From Chryseomicrobium aureum (GTDB lineage Bacteria > Bacillota > Bacilli > Bacillales_A > Planococcaceae): a stretch of DNA of 50,806 nt. The notes beneath the pieces are model-generated. The model was not told where the DNA came from and made no database searches. It worked only from the letters and a program-made list of their open reading frames with translations. Within the stretch, counting starts at the first letter, position 1, and each line of letters opens with the position of its first letter. Positions 1 to 11,389 of this stretch are shown here, piece after piece. The position numbers and the translations under genes are program-made. The stretch is from assembly GCF_016909155.1 (NCBI RefSeq), contig NZ_JAFBFG010000022.1, forward strand, positions 1 to 50,806, written 5' to 3'.

Positions 1-486
1 GTTGATTTTGGTGCTTTTTTTGAAAAGTCAAGTAATTTGTTTGGAAAGTCAGAAATATAACTTACAGAAAATGTATTGTTAGCTTGATGACATTGTCACC
101 GAGCCTCCTCACATCGACTTCGTCTCGTTGTGGGGTCTCGGCAAAACTCCGATAGCCCGGGAAATGACATCCTGGCTTCCGAGCTCTTCTGTCAACACTA
201 CAGAATCAAAGTCCACGTAAACAATGGATGTCCGCGAAACTTAATTCAATGTCCAATAATAGGTACCTGTCACCTTGTAAGAGTTCGCCCTAAAATCTTT
301 TTAGACCAACTCGCTGTCCTATACTGTGACTGTTTGTATGATAAATCGGGCCCTGCGTTAGCACGGGCCAAATCCTTGTCTTTTTATTTTGATCTTGAAA
401 GCAAGCTTCGTAAGTGGCATTAAACTTATTCCTTGAAAACAAACGGCGGGTTTGATACTTTAAGCAAAGTAAAGGTGGAGACCCAA
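1..486. other. Left-edge stretch without a recognisable gene
   Basis: I see no convincing gene here. One 97-codon open frame (130-423) starts at a non-ATG codon, lacks a ribosome site and resembles nothing I know. A GC-rich hairpin lies at about 350-372 (arms GGCCC and GGGCC), but no T-run follows directly. Positions 385-414 match 24719-24748 in 27 of 30 bases, so part of this stretch is a dispersed repeat remnant. The B. subtilis neighbours expected here (gcvH, yusF side) are not visible. Confidence 0.5.
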
Positions 487-780
487 ATGAACGAAATCAC
501 ATACAGCGACTGGAAACAAACCGACCAGTCCATACTCTATATCTACACACCCATGTGCGGCACCTGCCAAGTAGCATCCAAAATGCTCACAGTCTGTGAA
601 CAACTGATTGACGAACCCGTTCCGCAACTTAATGCGAACTACTCACCAGAACTCATGGAAGAATTTCAAGTGGAAAGTGTTCCATGTTTGTTGATTAAAA
701 AAGCACCAAATGCTTTCGAAAAAGTCTATGCATTTCAATCTGTGCCTTATCTACTAGAGAAAATCAAAACTGCCCAATAA
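487..780 (+). CDS. Thioredoxin-family protein, YusE-like
   Basis: Small (97 aa) thioredoxin-fold protein. Residues 16-25 carry a CGTC redox pair (MCGTCQ) after a short beta strand, and a cis-proline-like VPCLL follows near residue 60, as in thioredoxins. It is slightly shorter than a standard thioredoxin. The start is the ATG at 487 because AAAGGTGGAG lies just upstream; an in-frame TTG at 433 has no such site. In B. subtilis yusE, also thioredoxin-like, lies beside the methionine importer genes, as here. Probable cytosolic thiol-disulfide exchange; the partner is unknown. It ends before the metNIQ promoter, so it is probably a separate transcript. Confidence 0.85.
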   Translation: MNEITYSDWKQTDQSILYIYTPMCGTCQVASKMLTVCEQLIDEPVPQLNANYSPELMEEFQVESVPCLLIKKAPNAFEKVYAFQSVPYLLEKIKTAQ

Positions 781-810
781 AAAATAATGAAAATTTGTGA
801 TGAAAAATAG

Positions 811-839
811 TTGACTGTCAAAAATGGCTATGATACTAT
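811..839 (+). promoter_or_regulatory. Predicted sigma-A promoter of metNIQ
   Basis: TTGACT (811-816) and TACTAT (834-839) are separated by 17 bp and lie about 40 bp upstream of the SAM riboswitch. This fits the leader start. Predicted by eye only. Confidence 0.5.
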
Positions 840-876
840 TCGATTACTGACAACAATACTAATTGAATATGCGTCG

Positions 877-981
877 CTCTTATAAAGAGAGGTGGAGGGA
901 AGTGCCCTATGAAGCCCGGCAACCGTCACGAAAGTGAAATGGTGCCAAGTCACGCAAAGCTAGCGCTTTGGAGGATGAGAG
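877..981 (+). promoter_or_regulatory. SAM-I (S-box) riboswitch
   Basis: Leader RNA with the conserved S-box core: GAGGTGGAGGGA (889-900), GCCCTATGAAGCCCGGCAACC (two overlapping blocks, 904-923), AAAGTGAAATGGTGCCAA and GAGGATGAGAG at the 3' side. The P1 helix pairs 877-883 with 975-981. It binds S-adenosylmethionine. When SAM is abundant the downstream terminator should form and switch off metNIQ, which suits a methionine importer. Confidence 0.96.
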
Positions 982-1006
982 AATGGATATCTGTTGATAA
1001 AACGAT

Positions 1007-1041
1007 GACCCTTTCTGTCTTTGCGCAGAAAGGGTCTTTTT
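1007..1041 (+). terminator. Riboswitch-controlled intrinsic terminator
   Basis: Perfect 11-bp stem (1007-1017 with 1026-1036), 8-nt loop and T5, lying between the S-box aptamer and metN. It is the expression platform of the riboswitch. Confidence 0.93.
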
Positions 1042-1080
1042 GTATCCATCCAAAAATTTTAGAAAGGAGGCGGCACGCAA

Positions 1081-2106
1081 ATGATTCAATTATCTAAAGT
1101 TTTAAAAGAATACACGACAAAAAATGGCAAGGTGGTTGCCGTCGACAATGTCTCATTATCTATCCAACAGGGCGAGATTTACGGGATTATCGGCTACAGT
1201 GGGGCAGGGAAAAGTTCACTCATTCGTTTACTGAACGGACTTGAACGTCCTACCGATGGACAAATTCAAGTAAACGGACGTGAAGTCTCCAAGCTCTCTT
1301 CAAAAGAGATGCGTGGGTTCCGCCAAAAAGTCAGCATGATTTTTCAACACTTCAATCTATTATGGTCTCGTACAGTAGAGGAAAACATCGCGTTCCCACT
1401 CGAAATCGCAGGTGTTTCAAAAGATCAACGCAGTGAGCGCGTAAAAGAGCTTGTCGCTTTAGTAGGGTTAGAAGGGCGAGAAAAAGCCTATCCTTCACAA
1501 CTCTCTGGAGGTCAAAAACAACGTGTTGGGATTGCACGTGCTTTAGCCAATCGACCTGAAGTTCTGCTATGTGACGAAGCAACATCTGCACTTGATCCTG
1601 AAACAACCGATCAGATTTTAGATCTTCTCGTTACCATCAATAAGCAATTAGGTTTAACTATCGTGTTGATCACACACGAGATGCACGTCATTCAAAAGAT
1701 TTGTCACCGCGTAGCTGTGATGGAGAATGGTCTTGTGGTTGAAGAGGGGCAAGTCATTGATGTCTTTAAGAATCCACAACAACCTATCACAAAACGCTTT
1801 GTTTCACAGATTTCAGATGGTGCACATTTCTCAGATACTGTCGATCACTTCTTAGAAATGTATCCAAATGGAAAACTCGTCAAACTTACATTTGTCGGTG
1901 ATCAAACGGACCAACCGTTGATTGCTCGATTGATTAAGCAGTACGGACTTGAGGTAACAATTGTTCAAGGTAACATTACACAAACGCAAAACGGTGCGTT
2001 AGGTACTTTGTTGCTTCACATTGATGGGGATGCACTCGCTATCGATGAAGCGTTAGGTTACTTACATGCACAAAAAGTACAATCGGAGGTCATTCAACAT
2101 GATTGA
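1081..2106 (+). CDS. metN: Methionine ABC importer, ATP-binding protein MetN
   Basis: ATPase of the D/L-methionine importer (341 aa, normal length). Walker A GYSGAGKSS near residues 38-46, Q-loop region IFQHFNLL, signature LSGGQKQR near 140, and Walker B VLLCDEATSALD follow in order. The C-terminal 90 residues form the regulatory NIL (ACT-like) domain that senses methionine in this family. The ATG follows GAAAGGAGG. It overlaps metI by 8 bp and is controlled by the SAM riboswitch upstream. The three genes metN-metI-metQ form the complete transporter. Confidence 0.96.
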   Translation: MIQLSKVLKEYTTKNGKVVAVDNVSLSIQQGEIYGIIGYSGAGKSSLIRLLNGLERPTDGQIQVNGREVSKLSSKEMRGFRQKVSMIFQHFNLLWSRTVEENIAFPLEIAGVSKDQRSERVKELVALVGLEGREKAYPSQLSGGQKQRVGIARALANRPEVLLCDEATSALDPETTDQILDLLVTINKQLGLTIVLITHEMHVIQKICHRVAVMENGLVVEEGQVIDVFKNPQQPITKRFVSQISDGAHFSDTVDHFLEMYPNGKLVKLTFVGDQTDQPLIARLIKQYGLEVTIVQGNITQTQNGALGTLLLHIDGDALAIDEALGYLHAQKVQSEVIQHD

Positions 2107-2767
2107 AAATCTTTTACCGAATGTCGACTGGCCGAAGATGTGGGAAGCTACGTATGAAACGCTTTATATGACAGCAATTTCAACCGCTTTAACATTTGTC
2201 TTCGGTTTGGCGATCGGCTTAGTTTTATTTCTGACAAGCCCTCACCAAGCATGGGCAAATAAATTTGCAAACTGGTTAACTGGAGCACTCGTGAATATCT
2301 TCCGTTCTATTCCATTTATCATATTGATTATCTTATTGATTCCATTCACGAAGTTCCTTCTTGGAAGTATTCGTGGACCGAACGCGGCATTCCCAGCACT
2401 AATCATTGGAGCTGCACCGTTCTATGCGCGAATGGTATTGATTGCTTTAAAAGAAATTGATAAAGGTGTTTTAGAAGCTGCAAAATCGATGGGAGCTACG
2501 ACTTGGACAATCATTCGAAAAGTGTTGCTTCCAGAATCCATGCCAGCGATTGTTTCCGGAATTACAGTAACATCGATTGCATTAGTAGGGTACACGGCGA
2601 TGGCAGGTGTCATTGGCGCTGGCGGACTTGGAACACTTGCCTTCTTAGACGGGTTCCAACGAACGCAAAACGATGTCATGATCGTTGCTACAATCATCAT
2701 CTTAATCATAGTATTTATCATCCAGTGGATCGGAGACTGGTTAACAAACCGATTAGACAAACGATAA
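2099..2767 (+). CDS. metI: Methionine ABC importer, permease MetI (MetP)
   Basis: Inner-membrane permease, 222 aa, with about five membrane spans. The cytoplasmic coupling loop KSMGATTWTIIRKVLLPESMP matches the EAA motif of the family (written here across residues about 140-160; EAAKSMGA is its start). The ATG at 2099 follows CGGAGGTC; an earlier in-frame start at 2066 would lie deep inside metN. It overlaps the end of metN, which suggests translational coupling. Confidence 0.95.
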   Translation: MIENLLPNVDWPKMWEATYETLYMTAISTALTFVFGLAIGLVLFLTSPHQAWANKFANWLTGALVNIFRSIPFIILIILLIPFTKFLLGSIRGPNAAFPALIIGAAPFYARMVLIALKEIDKGVLEAAKSMGATTWTIIRKVLLPESMPAIVSGITVTSIALVGYTAMAGVIGAGGLGTLAFLDGFQRTQNDVMIVATIIILIIVFIIQWIGDWLTNRLDKR

Positions 2768-2784
2768 TAGAGGAGAGAACGTAC

Positions 2785-3612
2785 ATGAAAAAATTACTTA
2801 CAGGTTTTGCACTAGGAGCAAGCATTTTAACTTTAGCAGCATGTGGATCTGAAGGAGGTTCTTCTTCAGAAGGAGAAAACTCAACACTTACAGTAGGTGC
2901 TTCAAACGTACCTCATGCAGTAATTTTAGAGCAAGTTAAACCACTACTTGAAGAGCAAGGAATCGAACTTGTAGTTGAAACGTATCAAGATTACGTTCTT
3001 CCTAACCAAGATTTAGATAACGGTGACTTAGACGCAAACTACTTCCAACACATTCCGTACTTAGAGTCTCAAATTGCTGACAATGGGTATGATTTTGTAA
3101 ATGCTGGTGGCATTCATATCGAGCCAATCGGTCTTTACTCTAAGAAATTTGGTTCAATTGACGAGCTTCCAGATGGTGCAGTTATTCTAATGAGTAACTC
3201 GGTAGCTGACCACGGTCGTGTACTTTCTATGTTAGAGGCTGCTGGGCTGATCACTCTTGACCCAGAAGTTGAAAAAACGACTGCTACAATTGAAGACGTA
3301 ATCGAAAATCCAAAAAACATCGAGTTTGATCCAAACTACGAAGCAGCACTTCTAGTTCAAATGTATGAGCAAGAAGAAGGCGACGCAGTTCTAATCAACT
3401 CAAACTATGCACTTGATGCTGGAATCAATCCTTTAGAAGATTCAATCGCTATTGAAGATTCAAACTCTCCATATGTAAATGTAATCGCAGTAAATGCTGG
3501 TGATGAAGAGAACGAAAACATCGTAGCGCTTGTTGAAGCGTTGAAATCTAATGAAATTCAAGAGTTTATTTTAGATGAGTGGGGCGGTTCTGTAGTTCCT
3601 GTGACAGAATAA
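2785..3612 (+). CDS. metQ: Methionine-binding lipoprotein MetQ
   Basis: Substrate-binding lipoprotein (275 aa) of the NlpA/MetQ family. It has a lipoprotein signal peptide with lipobox LTLAAC (Cys about residue 19), then an acidic Ser/Gly linker. The body holds family motifs such as NYFQHIPYL and an Asn/Ala-rich C lobe (LINSNYALDAG). The ATG at 2785 follows GAGGAGAG; the open frame extends further upstream, but that part overlaps metI and lacks a signal peptide. Last gene of the metNIQ operon. Confidence 0.95.
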   Translation: MKKLLTGFALGASILTLAACGSEGGSSSEGENSTLTVGASNVPHAVILEQVKPLLEEQGIELVVETYQDYVLPNQDLDNGDLDANYFQHIPYLESQIADNGYDFVNAGGIHIEPIGLYSKKFGSIDELPDGAVILMSNSVADHGRVLSMLEAAGLITLDPEVEKTTATIEDVIENPKNIEFDPNYEAALLVQMYEQEEGDAVLINSNYALDAGINPLEDSIAIEDSNSPYVNVIAVNAGDEENENIVALVEALKSNEIQEFILDEWGGSVVPVTE

Positions 3613-3709
3613 CCACACGCTATGACTATTGGGCTAAATTCCCTTTTTACGGTTTCATTCTTTACTTGGTGGGTATACACTAAGTAACGTAAGATACTAA
3701 CTGAAGGGA

Positions 3710-3907
3710 ATGATACTTATCAAACCAGAAGGACAGCCTTACACGGAAAAAATGAACTTAGCTTTTCGTGATGCACACGGTTTTGGATATGATGAAATGA
3801 GACAAAGCGAGGATTTACGCATGAGAGTGGAACAACGTCGTCAACTTGACCACGAGAAAAGTATGCGCATCGCTGCTCAAATTGGTGCACAAGCCCACAG
3901 AGGATAA
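3710..3907 (+). CDS. Small basic/acidic protein of unknown function
   Basis: A 65-aa soluble protein, rich in charged residues, with many Arg, Gln and Met (EDLRMRVEQRRQLDHEK) and probably helical. I do not recognise a family. A purine-rich GAAGGGA sits immediately before the ATG, which is tight spacing, so an internal ATG at 3752 is possible. It lies between metQ and the suf operon, where B. subtilis has yurZ, but it is not similar to that enzyme. A strong terminator follows at once, which supports a real transcript. Confidence 0.55.
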   Translation: MILIKPEGQPYTEKMNLAFRDAHGFGYDEMRQSEDLRMRVEQRRQLDHEKSMRIAAQIGAQAHRG

Positions 3908-3918
3908 TATATGTATAA

Positions 3919-3953
3919 AAAGCCTGTAGAACCTTGATTCTACAGGCTTTTTT
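3919..3953 (+). terminator. Intrinsic terminator
   Basis: 11-bp stem AGCCTGTAGAA / TTCTACAGGCT (3921-3931 with 3938-3948) followed by a T-run. It ends the transcript of the small gene and insulates suf. Confidence 0.9.
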
Positions 3954-4036
3954 GTAGTTCGGGATGATACCTATTCTCATTTAGCGCATTTGTAATGAAA
4001 ATGCACAAATGTAGGATTTTCAAGGATTGAAATGAT

Positions 4037-4085
4037 TTGCAGTCGACCTCTAATTACTGTAAGATTAGAATGATAATAATTAAGG
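4037..4085 (+). promoter_or_regulatory. Predicted suf promoter with Fur-box-like site
   Basis: TTGCAG (4037-4042), a 17-bp spacer and TAAGAT (4060-4065) make a plausible sigma-A promoter. The predicted start lies at the left edge of TGATAATAATTAAGG (4071-4085), which matches 11 of 14 defined positions of the 7-1-7 Fur box TGATAATnATTATCA. Iron control of suf is therefore possible. The match is one-sided and unproven. Confidence 0.4.
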
Positions 4086-4127
4086 ATGGATGATTCCATT
4101 CGAAGTTAAAGATATGGAGGGTATACA

Positions 4128-4907
4128 ATGTCGACACTAGTAATCAAAGACTTGTACGTTGAAATCGACGGCAAGGAAATTTTAAAAGGTGTGAACCTAA
4201 CACTAAATACAGGTGAAATTCATGCGGTCATGGGACCAAACGGAACAGGAAAATCAACTCTTGCTTCTGCTGTCATGGGTCACCCTAAATATGAAGTTAC
4301 TTCAGGTACAATCACTTTAGATGGGGAAGATGTATTAGAGATGGAAGTAGATGAGCGCGCAAAAGCTGGTCTATTCCTTGCAATGCAATACCCAAGTGAA
4401 ATCACAGGCGTTACTAATGCTGATTTCTTACGTTCATCTATCAACGCACGTCGTGAAGAGGGCGATGAAATCTCACTAATGAAATTCATCCGTGAAATGG
4501 ATAGCAAAATGGATTTCTTAGAGATGGATCAAGATATGGCACAGCGTTACTTAAACGAAGGTTTCTCAGGTGGAGAGAAAAAGCGTAATGAAATCCTTCA
4601 ATTAATGATGATTAAACCGTCATTCGCAATTTTAGATGAGATTGACTCTGGTCTTGATATCGATGCATTGAAAGTTGTTTCTAAAGGAATCAACGAGATG
4701 CGTGGAGAAGGTTTCGGAAGCTTGATCATTACTCACTACCAACGCTTACTAAACTATATTACTCCAGACCACGTACATGTTATGATGCAAGGTCGCGTCG
4801 TAAAATCAGGCGGTCCAGAATTAGCTCACAAGTTAGAGGCTCAAGGATATGACTGGATCAAAGAAGAATTAGGAATTGAAGACGAAACTGTTGGGCAAGA
4901 AGCATAA
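4128..4907 (+). CDS. sufC: Fe-S cluster assembly ATPase SufC
   Basis: ABC-type ATPase (259 aa) that joins SufB and SufD in the cluster scaffold. Walker A is GPNGTGKSTL near residue 37-46, the signature is GFSGGEKKR near 146, and Walker B is FAILDEIDSGLD; the LDEIDSGLD form is typical of SufC. The ATG follows ATGGAGGG. First gene of sufCDSUB, which keeps the B. subtilis order. It is soluble and works in the cytosol. Confidence 0.97.
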   Translation: MSTLVIKDLYVEIDGKEILKGVNLTLNTGEIHAVMGPNGTGKSTLASAVMGHPKYEVTSGTITLDGEDVLEMEVDERAKAGLFLAMQYPSEITGVTNADFLRSSINARREEGDEISLMKFIREMDSKMDFLEMDQDMAQRYLNEGFSGGEKKRNEILQLMMIKPSFAILDEIDSGLDIDALKVVSKGINEMRGEGFGSLIITHYQRLLNYITPDHVHVMMQGRVVKSGGPELAHKLEAQGYDWIKEELGIEDETVGQEA

Positions 4908-4924
4908 GAAGGGAGACAGTCAAC

Positions 4925-7900
<2,976 letters not shown>

Positions 7901-7903
7901 ACT

Positions 7904-9301
7904 ATGGCTAAAAAAATGCCGGATATTGGCGATTATAAATATGGCTTCCATGACAAAGATGTCTCGATTTTCCGTTCTAAACGCGGGTTGACACGTGAAA
8001 TCGTTGAAGAGATTTCTCGTATGAAAAATGAGCCACAATGGATGCTTGACTACCGTCTAAAAGCATTGGAGATTTTTTACGCAAAACCAATGCCACAATG
8101 GGGTGGAGAGCTTGGCGAATTAAACTTCGACGAGATCACATATTACGTAAAACCTTCAGAACAAACGGAACGTTCTTGGGATGAAGTACCAGAAGAAATC
8201 AAGCGTACGTTTGATAAACTTGGTATTCCTGAAGCAGAACAAAAGTACTTAGCAGGTGTTTCTGCTCAGTATGAATCTGAGGTTGTTTACCACAACATGA
8301 AAGAAGAACTTGAAGATCTAGGAATCGTCTTTAAAGATACAGACTCTGCACTTCGTGAAAATGAAGAGATCTTTAAAGAGTACTGGGGTACAGTAATCCC
8401 GGCATCTGATAACAAGTTCTCTGCATTAAACTCGGCTGTATGGTCTGGTGGATCATTCATCTACGTTCCAAAAGGAATCAAAGTAGATACTCCACTTCAA
8501 GCCTACTTCCGTATCAACTCTGAAAACATGGGGCAATTTGAGCGTACGTTGATCATCGTAGATGAAGGCGCATCTGTTCACTATGTAGAAGGATGTACAG
8601 CACCTGTTTACACGACAAACTCACTTCACTCAGCTGTAGTTGAAATTATCGTGAAAAAAGATGCGTACTGCCGTTACACAACGATTCAAAACTGGGCGAA
8701 CAACGTATACAATTTAGTAACGAAGCGTACAGTAGTTGAAGCGAACGGAACGATGGAATGGATTGATGGAAACATTGGTTCTAAGCTAACAATGAAGTAC
8801 CCAGCCTGTATCTTAAAAGGTGAAGGCGCGCGTGGTATGACACTTTCTATCGCACTTGCTGGTAAAGGCCAACACCAAGATGCTGGAGCAAAAATGCTTC
8901 ATTTGGCACCAAATACGTCTTCGACAATCGTTTCGAAATCGATTTCGAAACAAGGTGGTAAAGTAACGTACCGCGGAATCGTTCGTTTCGGACGTAACGC
9001 ACACGGAGCTCGTGCCAACATCGAGTGTGATACGTTGATTATGGATAACCAATCGACATCGGATACAATTCCTTACAACGAAATCATGAATGACAATATT
9101 TCTCTTGAGCACGAAGCGAAAGTTTCGAAAGTGTCTGAAGAGCAACTGTTCTACTTGATGAGTCGGGGTTTGAGTGAAGAAGAAGCGACAGAAATGATCG
9201 TTATGGGCTTCATCGAACCATTCACAAAAGAACTTCCAATGGAATACGCAGTAGAGATGAACCGTCTTATCAAGTTCGAGATGGAAGGCTCTATTGGATA
9301 A
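7904..9301 (+). CDS. sufB: Fe-S cluster assembly protein SufB
   Basis: Central scaffold subunit of SufBCD (465 aa, normal length). It has the N-terminal SufB region ([18 protein letters not shown]), YVEGCTAP, the beta-helix core and the conserved end [20 protein letters not shown]. It starts 3 bp after sufU, behind AACGGAGGAA. Last gene of the operon; a bidirectional-looking terminator follows. It is much better conserved than SufD, as usual. Confidence 0.97.
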   Translation: MAKKMPDIGDYKYGFHDKDVSIFRSKRGLTREIVEEISRMKNEPQWMLDYRLKALEIFYAKPMPQWGGELGELNFDEITYYVKPSEQTERSWDEVPEEIKRTFDKLGIPEAEQKYLAGVSAQYESEVVYHNMKEELEDLGIVFKDTDSALRENEEIFKEYWGTVIPASDNKFSALNSAVWSGGSFIYVPKGIKVDTPLQAYFRINSENMGQFERTLIIVDEGASVHYVEGCTAPVYTTNSLHSAVVEIIVKKDAYCRYTTIQNWANNVYNLVTKRTVVEANGTMEWIDGNIGSKLTMKYPACILKGEGARGMTLSIALAGKGQHQDAGAKMLHLAPNTSSTIVSKSISKQGGKVTYRGIVRFGRNAHGARANIECDTLIMDNQSTSDTIPYNEIMNDNISLEHEAKVSKVSEEQLFYLMSRGLSEEEATEMIVMGFIEPFTKELPMEYAVEMNRLIKFEMEGSIG

Positions 9302-9311
9302 TAATTAATAA

Positions 9312-9355
9312 AAAAACTCTGTTCCCGGATTACAACCCGGGAAACAGAGTTTTTT
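9312..9355. terminator. Terminator shared by sufB and the convergent small gene
   Basis: Near-perfect GC-rich stem (about 9314-9328 with 9337-9352, one bulged A) flanked by A-run and T-run, so it can work on both strands. The reverse-strand gene stops inside it, at 9330. Confidence 0.88.
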
Positions 9356-9545
9356 GTTTATTGTACGAATTGAGCCAGCTATCTATGTATTCCTTTTGGA
9401 AAGAATAGCGTTTACCAAAAGACACATAATGTGGTATCAAACGTTTTTCGATTAGAAATAAAATTTCAGCTTCAGAAAAGCGTTCTTCACTTTGCTGATT
9501 CAAGTACTCAAGCAGTGCATCGATTCCATAGAATCTATTCATCAT
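9330..9545 (-). CDS. Small excisionase/MerR-type helix-turn-helix-like protein
   Basis: A 71-aa protein. The stretch FSEAEILFLIEKRLIPHYVSFGKRYSF (split: FSEAEILFLIEKRL, then IPHYVSFGKRYSF) has the pattern of a winged-helix DNA-binding unit of the excisionase/AlpA type: helix, turn, 'IPhyk.GkrysF', helix EYIDSWL. The start is ATGATG at 9545/9542 behind GGGAGGTGAC; longer upstream frames have no site. It is convergent with sufB and shares its terminator. No integrase or phage gene is adjacent, so it may be a stand-alone regulator or the last trace of a lost element. Confidence 0.65.
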   Translation of the reverse strand: MMNRFYGIDALLEYLNQQSEERFSEAEILFLIEKRLIPHYVSFGKRYSFQKEYIDSWLNSYNKQKTLFPGL

Positions 9546-9711
9546 GTCACCTCCCGCCAAACGCTCCTTCAAGAAAGAACACTTAGCATGAGTTACGAGA
9601 TGCGCACTCCTTATACTACTAGAATACCCCCTCTTAAAAACTATAAACCAAGAGAGAATCAAAGAAATTTCGAGAATGAAAATGGTACACTACTATAGAA
9701 GAGGTGAGGAT

Positions 9712-10563
9712 ATGATACAGCTTGGACTTACAGGATGGGGAGATCATCCTGACTTGTATCAAGGGACTGTAAAGCAAAGATTACAAGACTACAGCGCCCA
9801 TTTTCCGATTGTGGAACTTGATGCCATGTTTTATGCAGTACAACCCCAAAAAAACAATGAAAAATGGATTGCCGAAACGCCAGATACCTTTCAATTCATT
9901 GTTAAAACTTACCAACAACTTACGGGACACTTGCGAGAAGAAAGTCCTTTCGCCTCTCTTGACGAAGCATTTGAAGCCTATCGACTCGCTGTCCGCCCTT
10001 ATAAAGAAGCTGGGAAGCTAGGCGCCATTTTAGCTCAATATCCACCTTGGTTTGATTGTACAAAAGAGAATGTGGATGAGCTTCGAAGATTACGATCAGA
10101 ACTAGAAGAGTTTGATGTGGCGATTGAATTCCGCCATCAATCCTGGTACGAGGAACGGTTCCGAGAGAGGACGTTCGAATTTTTAAAAGAAAACAAGTTT
10201 ATCCATAGTATTTGTGATGAACCGCAGTCTGGAGAGGGAAGTATCCCATTTGTTCCAGAAGTCACCGCGAGCAAAGCCTTACTTCGCTTTCACGGTCGAA
10301 ATGTTGCGGCTTGGCAGGCACCTGTTACACGTCAAAACTGGCGAGAAATTCGCTATCTCTATGACTATTCAAAAAAAGAATTAGAAGAGCTGGCAACAGC
10401 CATTAATAATGTAAATCAAAAAGCAGAGACCACCTTTGTTTTATTCAACAACAATTCAGGGGGACATGCTGCACAGAATGCAAAACAACTGCAACAGATG
10501 CTCGACATCACCTATGAGGGCCTTGCACCTAAGCAGCTTGATTTATTCGGAGGAGAATTGTAA
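9712..10563 (+). CDS. yunF: DUF72 family protein, YunF-like
   Basis: 283-aa soluble TIM-barrel protein of the DUF72 family. Typical blocks: QLGLTGWGDHPDLY at the start, FPIVELDAMFYAVQ, VAIEFRHQSWY (about 142-152) and YLYDYSKKELEEL. The biochemical role of the family is not settled. The ATG at 9712 follows GAGGTGAGG; the upstream in-frame ATG at 9676 has no site. Its stop overlaps the next ATG (TAATG), so it heads the yunF-yunE-yunD-like operon, in the B. subtilis order. Confidence 0.9.
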   Translation: MIQLGLTGWGDHPDLYQGTVKQRLQDYSAHFPIVELDAMFYAVQPQKNNEKWIAETPDTFQFIVKTYQQLTGHLREESPFASLDEAFEAYRLAVRPYKEAGKLGAILAQYPPWFDCTKENVDELRRLRSELEEFDVAIEFRHQSWYEERFRERTFEFLKENKFIHSICDEPQSGEGSIPFVPEVTASKALLRFHGRNVAAWQAPVTRQNWREIRYLYDYSKKELEELATAINNVNQKAETTFVLFNNNSGGHAAQNAKQLQQMLDITYEGLAPKQLDLFGGEL

Positions 10564-11378
10564 TGGAATGGCTGTTATTAGTAGTGGTTGGTCTTTTTAG
10601 TGGAATTGTAGGGTCTGTCGTTGGACTTGGCGGCGGCGTCATCTTAGTCCCGGCTATTGTCTACTTAGGCTCTATCGGCTGGATCGACGGTATTACGCCA
10701 CAAACCGTAGTGGGTTTATCCGTCATCATGATGATTTTCGTCGGGCTATCTTCAACAATTGCCTACATGAAAAAGAAGACGGTAGATTTTAAAAGTGGCT
10801 TCATCTTTTTTGCAGGGAGCGCACCTGGAACTGTTGTCGGTGCATTTGTAAACAGAGGGCTGGATCTTCCATCGTTTCAATTGTATTTTGGTATCATGAT
10901 GGTTTTTCTCGCACTATTACTTCTTGTACGTAAGTACTTGAAACCAGTGGAATGGTTTGTGAAAAATGGTCGGAAGACAACATTTGAAGATGCAAGAGGT
11001 ACCTATGTGTACGGATATCCGATTTGGTTCGCTGTTCTCTTAACCTTCGGAATAGGATTTAGTTCGGGATTATTCGGAATAGGTGGAGGCTCTATGCTCG
11101 TACCGGCTATGTTATTGCTCTTCTTGTTCCCACCACATGTAGCAGTCGGAACGTCTATGTTCATGGTATTTTTATCAGCACTCGTCAATTCCATCACACA
11201 TATATCACTCGGCAATGTACCCTGGCTATACACGATTCCGGTTATTCCTGCAGCCTACATCGGAGCAAAAGTAGGGGCATACTTAAATCATCGTCTAAAC
11301 TCAGATAGTTTAGTCATCTTACTTCAAATTGTGTTATTGCTATTAGGCATACGTTCTATATACGACGGACTCATGTAG
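10563..11378 (+). CDS. yunE: TSUP/TauE-SafE family membrane permease, YunE-like
   Basis: 271-aa integral membrane protein with about eight spans in two repeated halves. Each half has the family glycine motif (GSVVGLGGGVILVPA near 18-32, and SGLFGIGGGSMLVPA near 167-181). TSUP proteins export or import sulfur-containing organic anions such as sulfite or sulfonates; the substrate here is unknown. It starts at the stop of yunF and is followed 12 bp later by yunD. Confidence 0.92.
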   Translation: MEWLLLVVVGLFSGIVGSVVGLGGGVILVPAIVYLGSIGWIDGITPQTVVGLSVIMMIFVGLSSTIAYMKKKTVDFKSGFIFFAGSAPGTVVGAFVNRGLDLPSFQLYFGIMMVFLALLLLVRKYLKPVEWFVKNGRKTTFEDARGTYVYGYPIWFAVLLTFGIGFSSGLFGIGGGSMLVPAMLLLFLFPPHVAVGTSMFMVFLSALVNSITHISLGNVPWLYTIPVIPAAYIGAKVGAYLNHRLNSDSLVILLQIVLLLLGIRSIYDGLM

Positions 11379-11389
11379 GAGGTGAAGAG

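Noticed and set aside
130-423. 97-codon open frame at the left edge
   Set aside because: Non-ATG start, no ribosome site, no protein-like pattern that I recognise, and its end lies in a dispersed repeat word.
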